Of a DNA stretch of 64,000 bases, positions 9,690 to 18,170 are shown one piece after another. The stretch's first letter is position 1. Every line of letters begins with the position of its first letter. A model generated the notes under the pieces. The model ran no database searches. It was not told where the DNA came from and saw nothing but the letters and a program-made list of their open reading frames with translations. The position numbers and the translations under genes are program-made. The stretch lies in the NCBI GenBank assembly GCA_024398495.1, contig JAKSJA010000004.1, forward strand, positions 24,043 to 88,042, in the 5' to 3' direction. This DNA comes from Bacteroidaceae bacterium. GTDB taxonomy: Bacteria > Bacteroidota > Bacteroidia > Bacteroidales > Bacteroidaceae.

Positions 9690-10486
9690 TGGAGTTCAGA
9701 ACAAAGATTGACATACAAAAGGCAGAATTCACTATTGAACCACAGAGCAATCTGTTATTCCTCGGTTCATGTTTTGCTGATCAAATCGGCAAAAAATTCT
9801 TGCGCAATGCATTCAATACTACAATCAATCCCATCGGAACTTTATATAACCCCGCAAGCATATACACATATCTGCAAAATAATGATGTCGACAAACATTA
9901 TGACATTGCATTCATAACACTCGGCACCACACACATCTATCGGTTGAAATCAAACGGAAAGATAGTGACCAACTGTCAGAAACGTCCTGCAAATCTGTTT
10001 CAGGAAGAACGTCTTTCACTTGAAGAGTGTACGACATATCTGCATAAGATACATGACATACTCCGTAAAAATAATGAACACATAAGAATAATCTATACGG
10101 TGTCACCTATCCGATATGCAAAATATGGATTTCACGAAAGCCAGATATCAAAGGCGACACTCCTAATGGCGGTAGAAAAAATCATAGAAGAAACAGAATG
10201 CACATATTTTCCTGCATACGAGATAATGCTTGATGAATTGCGTGACTATCGCTTCTGGGCACAAGACATGCTGCACCCAACGCAACAAGCTGTGGACTAT
10301 ATATGGGAATGCATCGCGAATACATACTTCTCAAAACAGACACTACAATTTCTTGAAGAATGGAAACCAATACGTGAGGCACTAACACATAAGCCGTTCA
10401 ATCCTGAATCGCCAGAATATAAACAATTTCTGGCAGATGCTATGAGAAGAAAACAACAATTTGAAAACAAATGGCTGTCAAGATAG
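9689..10486 (+). CDS. GSCFA-domain protein
   Basis: A 265-residue protein with the eponymous motif LGSCFADQIG near residue 27 and DMLHPTQQAVDYIWE near residue 190. The first supplies a Ser and the second a His-containing block like the DxxH of SGNH/GDSL hydrolases, so an esterase or acyltransferase role is possible. The family (GSCFA, Pfam) has no settled function. Its start overlaps the fkp stop by 1 bp (TAATG), implying coupled translation. No signal peptide is visible, so it is probably cytoplasmic. Confidence 0.85.
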   Translation: MEFRTKIDIQKAEFTIEPQSNLLFLGSCFADQIGKKFLRNAFNTTINPIGTLYNPASIYTYLQNNDVDKHYDIAFITLGTTHIYRLKSNGKIVTNCQKRPANLFQEERLSLEECTTYLHKIHDILRKNNEHIRIIYTVSPIRYAKYGFHESQISKATLLMAVEKIIEETECTYFPAYEIMLDELRDYRFWAQDMLHPTQQAVDYIWECIANTYFSKQTLQFLEEWKPIREALTHKPFNPESPEYKQFLADAMRRKQQFENKWLSR

Positions 10487-10503
10487 CCAATAAACATACA
10501 ATT

Positions 10504-12969
10504 ATGTACAGTATTGTAAAAATAACCACACTAATCGGAGCACGCAGAATTGGAGATAAAGAGGCAACAATCAGTTGGTTGCTCACCGACAGCCGCTCTC
10601 TTGCTTTTCCAGAAGGAACACTCTTTTTCGCTTTGAAATCAGAACGCAATGACGGTCATCGTTTTATTGCTGACCTATATAAGAGAGGTGTACGCAATTT
10701 CGTAGTAGAAGATGTTCCTGACAATATGACGAGTTTTATTGACTGTAACTTCCTTGTAGTACAAAATTCTCTCAAGGCATTGCAACGATTAGCAGAACGT
10801 CATCGTGATGAATTTCAAATACCTATAGTAGGTATTACTGGGAGCAACGGTAAGACAATGGTAAAAGAATGGCTGTTTCAACTCCTTTCACCATCAATGA
10901 AAGTAACGCGTTCTCCACGTAGTTACAACTCGCAGATTGGTGTGCCATTATCCATATGGTTACTTAACGAGAAATCACAGGCTGGACTCTTTGAGGCAGG
11001 CATAAGTCAACCAGACGAAATGCTACCACTGCACGATATAATACAACCAACCATAGGAGTTCTCACCAACATTGGTATGGCACATCAAGAGAATTTCAAC
11101 TCCACAGAAGATAAATGCATGGAGAAATTGAAATTGTTCAAAGATGCAAAGATTGTAGTTTATGATGGGGATAATGAGCTCATAAAGGACTGTGTAAGAA
11201 AAAATAATTTCAAGGGGACGCTGGCATGGAGTAGAAAAAATCCTCAACAGTTGTATTACATAAAGGGGGAAAAGAAGGAAGGCACTGAAACTACTATAAT
11301 ATACACCTATAAAGGTGTCAATGCATCATACACAATCCCGTTCATTGATGAAGCATCAATAGAATGTTCTATAGCTTGTTGTGCAATATGTCTCTATATG
11401 AAATTATCTGCAGAAACTATTGCTGAACGTATGGCAACTCTGGAGCCTGTTGGTATGCGCCTGGAAGTAAAGGAAGGACAATTTGGATGTACTCTCATAA
11501 ATGACTCTTACAATTCAGATATTAACTCATTGGATATTGCCCTTGATTTCATGTCTCGCCGCCCAGACCATAGCGGGCGCAAACGCACACTCATACTCAG
11601 CGATATATTCCAAAGTGGAGAAGAGCCCACTACACTGTATGATAAAGTCGGCAAACTACTTGAGAAACGTGGCATTGAAAAATTCATCGGTATCGGAAAG
11701 GATATCTGCAGTCAGTCAGACAAAATAACGACCGCTAAAAAATCTTTTTTCAATGATGTTGACGACTTCATCGCTTCGGATGATTTTCTCAATCTCCACA
11801 ATGAAGTTATCCTAATAAAAGGTGCACGTGTTTTCGGATTTGAACGAGTCACAAATCTGTTAGCAGAGAAAGTACATGAAACGACACTTGAGGTAAACCT
11901 TAATGCTATTGTAAAAAATCTGAACCATTTCCGTTCATACCTCAATGCCGGAACAAAAATGGTATGTATGATAAAAGCCGAAGCCTATGGGGCGGGAGCT
12001 GTGGAGATAGCAAAGACTCTACAAGATCAAGGCGTAGATTATCTAGCGGTGGCTGTAGCTGATGAGGGGGCAGAACTACGCAAAAATGGAATAAAATCGA
12101 ACATTATGGTCATGAATCCTGAAATATCATCATTCAAGACTCTCTTCGATTATAAATTGGAACCTGAGGTTTATAGTTTTAGATTGCTCAATGCATTGAT
12201 AAAAGATGCACAGAAAGAAGGTTTTACCAACTATCCTATTCACATAAAATTGGACACAGGTATGCACCGTTTGGGATTTGATCCACAAAATGACATGGAA
12301 AATCTAATAGACTGTCTCACAAAACAGACAGCATTGACTCCACGTTCCGTATTCTCACATTTCGTTGGCAGCGACAATGATGTGTTTGATGATTTCTCAG
12401 CACAACAGTTTGCACTCTTTGATATGGCAAGCAACAAACTGCAACAAGCATATACACATAAGATACTAAGACATATAAATAATTCTGCAGGAATTGAACA
12501 TTTTCCAGAACGACAGATGGACATGTGCAGATTGGGATTAGGGCTGTATGGCATAGATTCACGGAACAATCACATCATCAATAATGTATGCACTTTGAAA
12601 ACGACAATCCTACAGATCCGCAAAGTATGTAAAGAAGATACTGTAGGCTATTCACGCAAAGGTACATTGACAAAAGATTCTGTTATAGCAGCCATACCTA
12701 TAGGATATGCTGACGGTCTTGACCGACATCTGGGCAACAGAAATTGTTATTGTCTTGTAAACGGACAGAAAGCAGAATATGTTGGGAATATATGTATGGA
12801 TGTAGCAATGATTGATGTTACCGACATTGATTGCAAAGAAGGCGACAGAGTGGAAATTTTCGGAGACAGCTTACCTGTTACAGTTCTTTCTGACACATTA
12901 TCCACAATACCATACGAAGTTTTGACAGGAATATCAACACGTGTCAAACGTATTTATTTCCACGACTAA
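10504..12969 (+). CDS. murF-alr: MurF-alanine racemase fusion
   Basis: One 821-residue chain with two peptidoglycan enzymes. Residues about 1-455 are UDP-MurNAc-tripeptide:D-Ala-D-Ala ligase, with the ATP loop GITGSNGKT and the Mur ligase core. About 462-821 is PLP-dependent alanine racemase, with the lysine segment MVCMIKAEAYGAGA and IPIGYADGLDR. The pairing makes D-Ala and uses its dipeptide in one pathway and is common in Bacteroidetes. I chose ATG 10504 because family members begin at the YSIVKITTLIGARR stretch; an upstream in-frame ATG at 10471 would overlap the GSCFA gene by 16 bp. Confidence 0.95.
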   Translation: MYSIVKITTLIGARRIGDKEATISWLLTDSRSLAFPEGTLFFALKSERNDGHRFIADLYKRGVRNFVVEDVPDNMTSFIDCNFLVVQNSLKALQRLAERHRDEFQIPIVGITGSNGKTMVKEWLFQLLSPSMKVTRSPRSYNSQIGVPLSIWLLNEKSQAGLFEAGISQPDEMLPLHDIIQPTIGVLTNIGMAHQENFNSTEDKCMEKLKLFKDAKIVVYDGDNELIKDCVRKNNFKGTLAWSRKNPQQLYYIKGEKKEGTETTIIYTYKGVNASYTIPFIDEASIECSIACCAICLYMKLSAETIAERMATLEPVGMRLEVKEGQFGCTLINDSYNSDINSLDIALDFMSRRPDHSGRKRTLILSDIFQSGEEPTTLYDKVGKLLEKRGIEKFIGIGKDICSQSDKITTAKKSFFNDVDDFIASDDFLNLHNEVILIKGARVFGFERVTNLLAEKVHETTLEVNLNAIVKNLNHFRSYLNAGTKMVCMIKAEAYGAGAVEIAKTLQDQGVDYLAVAVADEGAELRKNGIKSNIMVMNPEISSFKTLFDYKLEPEVYSFRLLNALIKDAQKEGFTNYPIHIKLDTGMHRLGFDPQNDMENLIDCLTKQTALTPRSVFSHFVGSDNDVFDDFSAQQFALFDMASNKLQQAYTHKILRHINNSAGIEHFPERQMDMCRLGLGLYGIDSRNNHIINNVCTLKTTILQIRKVCKEDTVGYSRKGTLTKDSVIAAIPIGYADGLDRHLGNRNCYCLVNGQKAEYVGNICMDVAMIDVTDIDCKEGDRVEIFGDSLPVTVLSDTLSTIPYEVLTGISTRVKRIYFHD

Positions 12970-13015
12970 AATGCAAAATAAAGAAATAATAACATAACCA
13001 AACAACTAATTTATT

Positions 13016-14485
13016 ATGACAACATTACAGACAACAAAAATGACCAACTATCGTTGGGTGATCTGTGCGATGCTTTTCTTCGCAACAACAGTAAATTACA
13101 TGGACCGCCAGGTTTTATCCCTCACTTATCCTGGTGAAGGCGGTATCCAGAATGAATTTGGATGGAGTGATGACAACTACGGTACTATTACCTCCATCTT
13201 CTCGATTGTATATGCAATATGTATGCTCTTTGCAGGGAAGTTCATAGACTGGATGGGAACAAAGAAGGGGTATCTTTGGGCAATATTCGTATGGAGTACA
13301 GGAGCCGTATTGCATGCTTTTTGTGGTATCGCAACATGTGGTGTACTGACAGGTGACTGGCTCGTTGGTTTTGAAACAGCAAAAGAATTACTGCGTGCAT
13401 ATTCAGGTCCTGCTCTGGCAATATCATCTGTCAGCGTATGGTTTTTCTTAGGAGCAAGATGTATTCTTGCACTTGGTGAAGCAGGAAACTTTCCTGCCGC
13501 TATCAAGGTTACAGCAGAATATTTTCCGAAAAAAGACCGTGCCTATGCTACTGCCATATTCAACAGCGGGGCTTCCGTAGGTGCACTCGTTGCTCCATTT
13601 ACCATCCCTGTGCTCGCTAAATTCTTTGGATGGGAAATGGCATTCATCGTAATTGGTGCATTAGGTTACGTATGGATGGCATTCTGGCTCTTCATATATA
13701 AGAAACCATCAGAAAACAAAAATGTAAACACAGCAGAACTCACATACATCAATCAGGATGCCGACACCGATGGAGACCCCAAAGACGCTGATACAGAAGG
13801 GCCAAAGATAAGTTTCGGGAAATGTTTTACTTTCAAGCAGACATGGGCATTTATCGTAGGAAAATTCATGACGGACGGAGTATGGTGGTTCTTCCTATTC
13901 TGGACACCAGCATATCTCAAATCACAGTTCAATATCAATCCGACAGATTTTCAAGGCATGCTACTTATCTTCATCTTATATCTCATCACCATGTTATCCA
14001 TTCTTGGTGGTAAGTTACCTACAGTATTCATCAACAAAGGCATGAACCCTTATGCAGGTCGTATGCGTGCAATGCTTATCTTTGCATTCTTCCCTCTCCT
14101 TGGACTCTTTGCACAACCTCTCGGTGACCTTTTCGGCACGCCATGGTTCCCAGTAATACTAATCGGTATTCTCGGAGCGGCACACCAAAGTTGGTCTGCA
14201 AACATATTCTCCACCGTTGGTGACATGTTCCCTAAATCTACAGTGGCTACAATCACAGGAATTGGCGGTATGGCTGGTGGCGTAGGTTCTTTCCTCATCA
14301 ACAAAGGTGCTGGTTCACTCTTTACATACGCAGAAGAACAGGGTACAGCATTCTCCTTCATGGGATTCGATGGGAAACCTGCTGGATATATGATCATCTT
14401 CTGCATCTGTGCTGTTGCCTACCTCATCGGATGGGCAATAATGAAAGTACTTGTTCCAAAATATAAACCAATTATAGTAGAATAA
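13016..14485 (+). CDS. MFS transporter, anion:cation symporter (hexuronate-like) type
   Basis: A 489-residue inner-membrane carrier with about twelve hydrophobic segments. The start TNYRWVICAMLFFATTVNYMDRQ matches the hexuronate/sugar-acid group (ExuT/GudP-like) of the ACS family; GEAGNFPAAIKV in TM4 is also typical. An acidic, hydrophilic insert (about residues 235-262, rich in D and T) lies in the central cytoplasmic loop. Likely substrates are sugar acids such as glucuronate or galacturonate, but no catabolic genes are beside it. It is 46 bp after murF-alr, and its stop overlaps the HIT gene start by 1 bp. Confidence 0.88.
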   Translation: MTTLQTTKMTNYRWVICAMLFFATTVNYMDRQVLSLTYPGEGGIQNEFGWSDDNYGTITSIFSIVYAICMLFAGKFIDWMGTKKGYLWAIFVWSTGAVLHAFCGIATCGVLTGDWLVGFETAKELLRAYSGPALAISSVSVWFFLGARCILALGEAGNFPAAIKVTAEYFPKKDRAYATAIFNSGASVGALVAPFTIPVLAKFFGWEMAFIVIGALGYVWMAFWLFIYKKPSENKNVNTAELTYINQDADTDGDPKDADTEGPKISFGKCFTFKQTWAFIVGKFMTDGVWWFFLFWTPAYLKSQFNINPTDFQGMLLIFILYLITMLSILGGKLPTVFINKGMNPYAGRMRAMLIFAFFPLLGLFAQPLGDLFGTPWFPVILIGILGAAHQSWSANIFSTVGDMFPKSTVATITGIGGMAGGVGSFLINKGAGSLFTYAEEQGTAFSFMGFDGKPAGYMIIFCICAVAYLIGWAIMKVLVPKYKPIIVE

Positions 14486-14913
14486 TGTATAGTGATCCTA
14501 AAGATTGCCTTTATTGTCAAAACAATGAGACACTACATAATTTAATGATTGAGATAAAGCCTCTCAAGGTATCTCGTGCATTTCTGTTTAAGGAACAGAC
14601 ATACAAAGGCCGCTGTCTTGTAGCATATAATGGTCATATTAACGACCTCAACGAACTGTCTGATGAAGAGCGCAATGCCTTTATGGCAGATGTTGCAAAT
14701 ATGACTCGTGCTATGCAGAAAGTGTTTAATCCTGAAAAGATAAACTACGGAGCATACAGCGACAAGCTCTCGCATCTGCACTTTCATCTCGCACCAAAAT
14801 ACGTTAATGGTCCAGATTATGGAGGTACATTCGCAATGAATCCTGGGAAAGTATATCTCAGCGACGCGGAATACAAAGAGATAATTGATAAACTGAAAAA
14901 TGCTCTTGACTAA
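14485..14913 (+). CDS. HIT-family hydrolase
   Basis: A 142-residue histidine-triad protein. The active motif HLHFHLAPK supplies the H-x-H-x-H triad, and CLYC near the N-terminus is a likely zinc half-site found in some family members. HIT enzymes hydrolyse or transfer nucleoside monophosphates from adenylated substrates (Hint, Fhit, GalT groups); the specific substrate is not evident. It is the last gene of the lysS operon and is followed by a strong terminator 25 bp downstream. Confidence 0.85.
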   Translation: MYSDPKDCLYCQNNETLHNLMIEIKPLKVSRAFLFKEQTYKGRCLVAYNGHINDLNELSDEERNAFMADVANMTRAMQKVFNPEKINYGAYSDKLSHLHFHLAPKYVNGPDYGGTFAMNPGKVYLSDAEYKEIIDKLKNALD

Positions 14914-14937
14914 CCAATAGCATTCTTATACAGAAAG

Positions 14938-14972
14938 GTCCAACAAATCATTGTTGGACTTTTCTTTTTCTT
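14938..14972 (+). terminator. rho-independent terminator of the lysS operon
   Basis: A perfect 9-bp stem GTCCAACAA/TTGTTGGAC (14938-14946 with 14951-14959), loop ATCA, followed by a T-rich tract. It ends the nine-gene rightward transcript. Confidence 0.9.
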
Positions 14973-14981
14973 AAAGAGCAA

Positions 14982-15020
14982 TCAAAAACCCCGCAAAATC
15001 TCAAGAGATTCTAAACGGGG
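14982..15020 (-). terminator. rho-independent terminator of tRNA-Phe
   Basis: Read leftward: CCCCG pairs with CGGGG (15020-15016 with 14993-14989), with an internal AGAATCTC/GAGATT pairing, followed by a run of five T. It lies about 25 bp beyond the tRNA 3' end. Confidence 0.8.
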
Positions 15021-15043
15021 TCATGAAAGGAGGAAAAAAGTTG

Positions 15044-15116
15044 TGGTACCTCCAGGAATCGAACCGGGGACACACGGATTTTCAGTCCGATGCTCTACCA
15101 ACTGAGCTAAGGCACC
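15044..15116 (-). tRNA. tRNA-Phe (GAA)
   Basis: A 73-nt cloverleaf. The acceptor stem is GGTGCCT paired with AGGTACC (with one G-T), the D-arm contains TAGCTCAGTTGGTAGAGC, and the T-loop contains GGTTCGATTCC. The anticodon loop is CTGAAAA between CGGA and TCCG, giving anticodon GAA. CCA is not encoded; the bases after the discriminator A are CAA. It has its own promoter and terminator. Confidence 0.97.
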
Positions 15117-15135
15117 CTTTTCTTTTTTGCGACTG

Positions 15136-15167
15136 CAAAGTTACATTTTTTTTTATTATCTGCCAAA
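15136..15167 (-). promoter_or_regulatory. promoter of tRNA-Phe
   Basis: Read leftward: TTTG (15167-15164), a 20-bp spacer, then TAACTTTG (15143-15136). The predicted start is about 12 nt before the tRNA 5' end. Confidence 0.8.
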
Positions 15168-15183
15168 TAAAACTCTGAAAAAA

Positions 15184-15654
15184 TCAGAACTTCACCATTT
15201 TAATTGCCGACACAGCAGCCTGTACGCCCTTATTACCGCGATCACCACCAGAACGAGCCATGGCCTGTTCTTTGGTGTCAGCCGTTATCAGTCCCAAAAT
15301 AATTGGATTTGTACTCTGTGTATTCAACTGTGCAATACCAGTACTCAAACCATTGCAGATATAATCTGCGTATGAAGTCTCACCTTTTATCACACAGCCC
15401 AATACGATAACGGCATCCAGTTCATCACGCAACATCATCTGATGTGCACCATAAACCAAATCAAAAGCACTCGGGACAGTCTTGATTCGGATATTCTCTT
15501 CCAAAGCCTCATTTTCTTTCAGCGTATCTACACACGCATGAAGCATGTCACTGATAATATCCTTATTACCTTCACTAACAACAATGCCGAAGCACATCTT
15601 CGATGCACTCGGCATATTTTCCTTATCGTAAAATGATAGATTTTCAGTTTCCAT
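15184..15654 (-). CDS. ribH: 6,7-dimethyl-8-ribityllumazine synthase
   Basis: Condenses 5-amino-6-ribitylaminouracil with 3,4-dihydroxy-2-butanone 4-phosphate, the penultimate step of riboflavin synthesis. The 156 residues show the family segments VPSAFDLVYGAHQMM, VIVLGCVIKGET and SGGDRGNKG. One oddity is that the usual G-[AE]-T-x-H motif reads G-E-T-S-Y, so Tyr95 stands where B. subtilis has the catalytic His88. The rest of the fold is intact. Its start overlaps the stop of the upstream TPR gene by 1 bp. I see no FMN riboswitch. Confidence 0.93.
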   Translation of the reverse strand: METENLSFYDKENMPSASKMCFGIVVSEGNKDIISDMLHACVDTLKENEALEENIRIKTVPSAFDLVYGAHQMMLRDELDAVIVLGCVIKGETSYADYICNGLSTGIAQLNTQSTNPIILGLITADTKEQAMARSGGDRGNKGVQAAVSAIKMVKF

Positions 15655-16328
15655 TATTCAGAAACTCTTTCTATATACTTATCTATATCCTGATAAGCCA
15701 TAGAGTTCTGGTATTTCTCTTTTATCTGCTTATACATATCCAGAGCCTCACTCTTCTTCCCCTGACTTTCCAAGATCTCACCTGCCTGAATAAGGAACGT
15801 AGGTGACAAACTATTGTTATCTGCCTTTGCAGCAGCTTTCTTCAGTACAGACACTGCATCATCAAGTCTCCCATTCGTCGCATAGATGTTTCCCAAAGCG
15901 CCCAAAGCAGCAGGAGAAATCATTGCATCGTCAGACGCATCAAAATCTTCAAGAAATTCTTCAGCCTCTTTAGCCTTACCTAACTGTGCATAACACAATC
16001 CTGCATATAGTTTTGCAAGGTTGCCAGCATCAGTACAACCGTAATCATCTGCTATCTTCAGGAAGCCCACACATCCCTTATCATTACCTTTGAGGGCATT
16101 ATCAAAGTCTTCTGCAGCAAACAACTGCTGGCACTTCGCCAGTTCTGTACTTGCTTTCTCTGCACGTGGGGCAATGACATAGTTCTTGATACCGATAAAC
16201 GCCGCAACAACAACCAAGATGCCAACAACAACGTATGTGATCACCTTCTGATACTTGAGCACGAATGCCTCACTTGAATTCACAATCTCTTCTTTCTGAG
16301 AAACTGGAGTCTGATTTTTCTTTGCCAT
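15654..16328 (-). CDS. membrane-anchored TPR protein (YfgM-like)
   Basis: A 224-residue protein with a cytoplasmic N-terminus (about 1-30), one membrane helix YVVVGILVVVAAFIGI (about 33-50) and a periplasmic domain with two or three TPR-like helix pairs. This layout resembles E. coli YfgM, which works with the SecYEG/PpiD chaperone network, but similarity in layout does not prove the same job. It is translationally coupled to ribH (TAATG). A promoter lies about 60 bp upstream. Confidence 0.75.
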   Translation of the reverse strand: MAKKNQTPVSQKEEIVNSSEAFVLKYQKVITYVVVGILVVVAAFIGIKNYVIAPRAEKASTELAKCQQLFAAEDFDNALKGNDKGCVGFLKIADDYGCTDAGNLAKLYAGLCYAQLGKAKEAEEFLEDFDASDDAMISPAALGALGNIYATNGRLDDAVSVLKKAAAKADNNSLSPTFLIQAGEILESQGKKSEALDMYKQIKEKYQNSMAYQDIDKYIERVSE

Positions 16329-16392
16329 ATCTTAATTTAATTTTTCTTTATTTCTTATTCCCACAACTGAGTACTCTCAGCCACGCGAAGTG

Positions 16393-16424
16393 CAAAATTA
16401 CAACAAACCAAACATAAAAACAAG
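16393..16424 (-). promoter_or_regulatory. promoter of the TPR-ribH pair
   Basis: Read leftward: CTTG (16424-16421, one mismatch to TTTG), a 20-bp spacer, then TAATTTTG (16400-16393). It gives a leader of about 58 nt. Confidence 0.6.
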
Positions 16425-16447
16425 AAAATAATGTAATTATTTTTTAT

Positions 16448-17857
16448 TTACTTCATTTTATAACCAGCTGATTTGGCTATTTTTTTTGGTATATCAGTGT
16501 TGTCATATTGTCCAGTAAACCGCTCCGCACCAACACCAATAGCATATACGGGAACTGCTATTCCAGAATGACTACTGACAGCCCATCCCATCTGTGCATG
16601 TTTGTTGATTATGCGGACAGCCATATCGCTTAGAGGCTCATCCCTATAATACCAACTCTCCACCATCTTCACCTCTTTGTTTTCAACAAAACTATGGTAC
16701 CATTCATTGTAAAGAGCTTTTTCTTCGTCATCGCTAATCTGCACGTTTCCCCAGAAACCGAAGTTTTCTTCCAAGGCTTTCCTTACATCTTCCCATGTCA
16801 CACTGTCATTCTTTTCGTGACGTAATTTGTTCAAATACTCAGAAAAACCATGTTTGCTCAGTTTTTGATTAGCTAGTAAGTCGGTATGTAGTTCATATCG
16901 ACCCCCTGAAAGTGACAGCCCACCTGTTTCATGGTCGGCAGTAATGACGATAAGCGTTTCTTTCTTATGTTTCTTGTAAAACTCAAAGGCTACCTTTACT
17001 GCATCATCCATGGCAATCACATCTTTGAGACAGGCAGCTGCATCATTACTGTGGCCTGCATGATCAATCTTGCCACCTTCAACCATCAAAAAGAAACCAT
17101 TGTTCTTCTTCATCAGAAAATCCACAGCAGACACTGTCATCTCAGCTAATGTCAATTCGCCGGGTTTGGCATCTATAGCATAAGGAAAATCGCCATCCGT
17201 TGTACGATAGTCAAACAGCATTACTATCTTTTTCGCATCATTTCTTGCACCTTCATAAGCTTTTTTACCACGAACAACAGTAAAACCACCTTTTTCTGCC
17301 AGCTCGACAAGAGAAGGTTTATCTTTTGGATAGCCTTTTTGAAAATCGCTTCCGCCAAAAAACTCGAAATCCGTTGCTGCAAGTTGCTCTCCTATGTTAT
17401 AATAATCGTTACGAGAAGCACTATGAGAATAGAAAGCTGCAGGGGTAGCATTATTTACAGACACACTAGTAGCAATACCCACGCTACGATGTGCCGCCTT
17501 TGCCCATGTGGCAATACTGTTCACAGGAGTTACTTTATCGGGCAACATTCCCAATACCCCATTTTTCGTTTTATGTCCTGTTGCCAAAGCTGTACCAGCA
17601 GCACTCGAGTCTGTAACATCTGAATTGTAACTATTATTTATGGCGAAACCTGTATAAGGGAACTGAGCAAAGCAGAGTGGCGTAATGCCCACCTCGCCTG
17701 TCTGGCATTGACGAAGCATATATTGAGTTCCTATAACTTCGGCTAAGCCCATGCCATCACCAATAAAATAAAACACATACTTTGCTTGACCGGCATACAC
17801 ACACAAAGTAAAAATCACATTTACGCACAATAATAAAAACAGTCTTTTCATATTCAT
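16448..17857 (-). CDS. alkaline phosphatase (PhoA family)
   Basis: A 469-residue exported phosphomonoesterase. A signal peptide (MKRLFLLLCVNVIF, cleavage near VYA) precedes FYFIGDGMG, the first metal ligand. The nucleophile motif VTDSSAAGTALATG puts Ser84 as the phosphorylated serine, and DHAGHSND and ITADHETGG supply further metal ligands. A second in-frame Met two codons in is an equally likely start. It releases phosphate from organic phosphomonoesters in the periplasm. It lies 22 bp after the DUF721 gene as the last member of a long leftward gene run; I see no Pho-box-like site of its own. Confidence 0.93.
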   Translation of the reverse strand: MNMKRLFLLLCVNVIFTLCVYAGQAKYVFYFIGDGMGLAEVIGTQYMLRQCQTGEVGITPLCFAQFPYTGFAINNSYNSDVTDSSAAGTALATGHKTKNGVLGMLPDKVTPVNSIATWAKAAHRSVGIATSVSVNNATPAAFYSHSASRNDYYNIGEQLAATDFEFFGGSDFQKGYPKDKPSLVELAEKGGFTVVRGKKAYEGARNDAKKIVMLFDYRTTDGDFPYAIDAKPGELTLAEMTVSAVDFLMKKNNGFFLMVEGGKIDHAGHSNDAAACLKDVIAMDDAVKVAFEFYKKHKKETLIVITADHETGGLSLSGGRYELHTDLLANQKLSKHGFSEYLNKLRHEKNDSVTWEDVRKALEENFGFWGNVQISDDEEKALYNEWYHSFVENKEVKMVESWYYRDEPLSDMAVRIINKHAQMGWAVSSHSGIAVPVYAIGVGAERFTGQYDNTDIPKKIAKSAGYKMK

Positions 17858-17879
17858 ACAATTTGATATTTATCCACAA

Positions 17880-18170
17880 TCAGCAAAATCGTATGTCGGT
17901 GATGACAGTAGATTTTACCGTTTCGTTGAGTTTCTTTACAAGGGATGTGCGTTGCATTGAAAGTTCTGCACGGATTACGGAGGAATTGACATGGACGAAA
18001 AGGTTTTGATTGCGAATATAGAGGTTATCAGTATATGCGGCAATAGCCTCTCCGACGACAGTTTGCCACGAGTCAATGAGACGCCGTTGCAACAATGGGG
18101 TTTCTAATCCTTCTTCGCGAATGAACTCACGCAATATATCTCCTATCTTTTCTTCTCTTTTACGAAACAT
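17880..18170 (-). CDS. DUF721 (DciA-like) protein
   Basis: A 96-residue protein of the DUF721/DciA family, with the core LLQRRLIDSWQTVVGEAIA followed by YTDNLYIRNQNLFVHVNSS. DciA proteins interact with the replicative helicase DnaB and are often beside recF or dnaA. Its start lies 11 bp inside the recF 3' end, so translation is probably coupled. The domain is the minimal form, without a long C-terminal tail. Confidence 0.8.
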   Translation of the reverse strand: MFRKREEKIGDILREFIREEGLETPLLQRRLIDSWQTVVGEAIAAYTDNLYIRNQNLFVHVNSSVIRAELSMQRTSLVKKLNETVKSTVITDIRFC

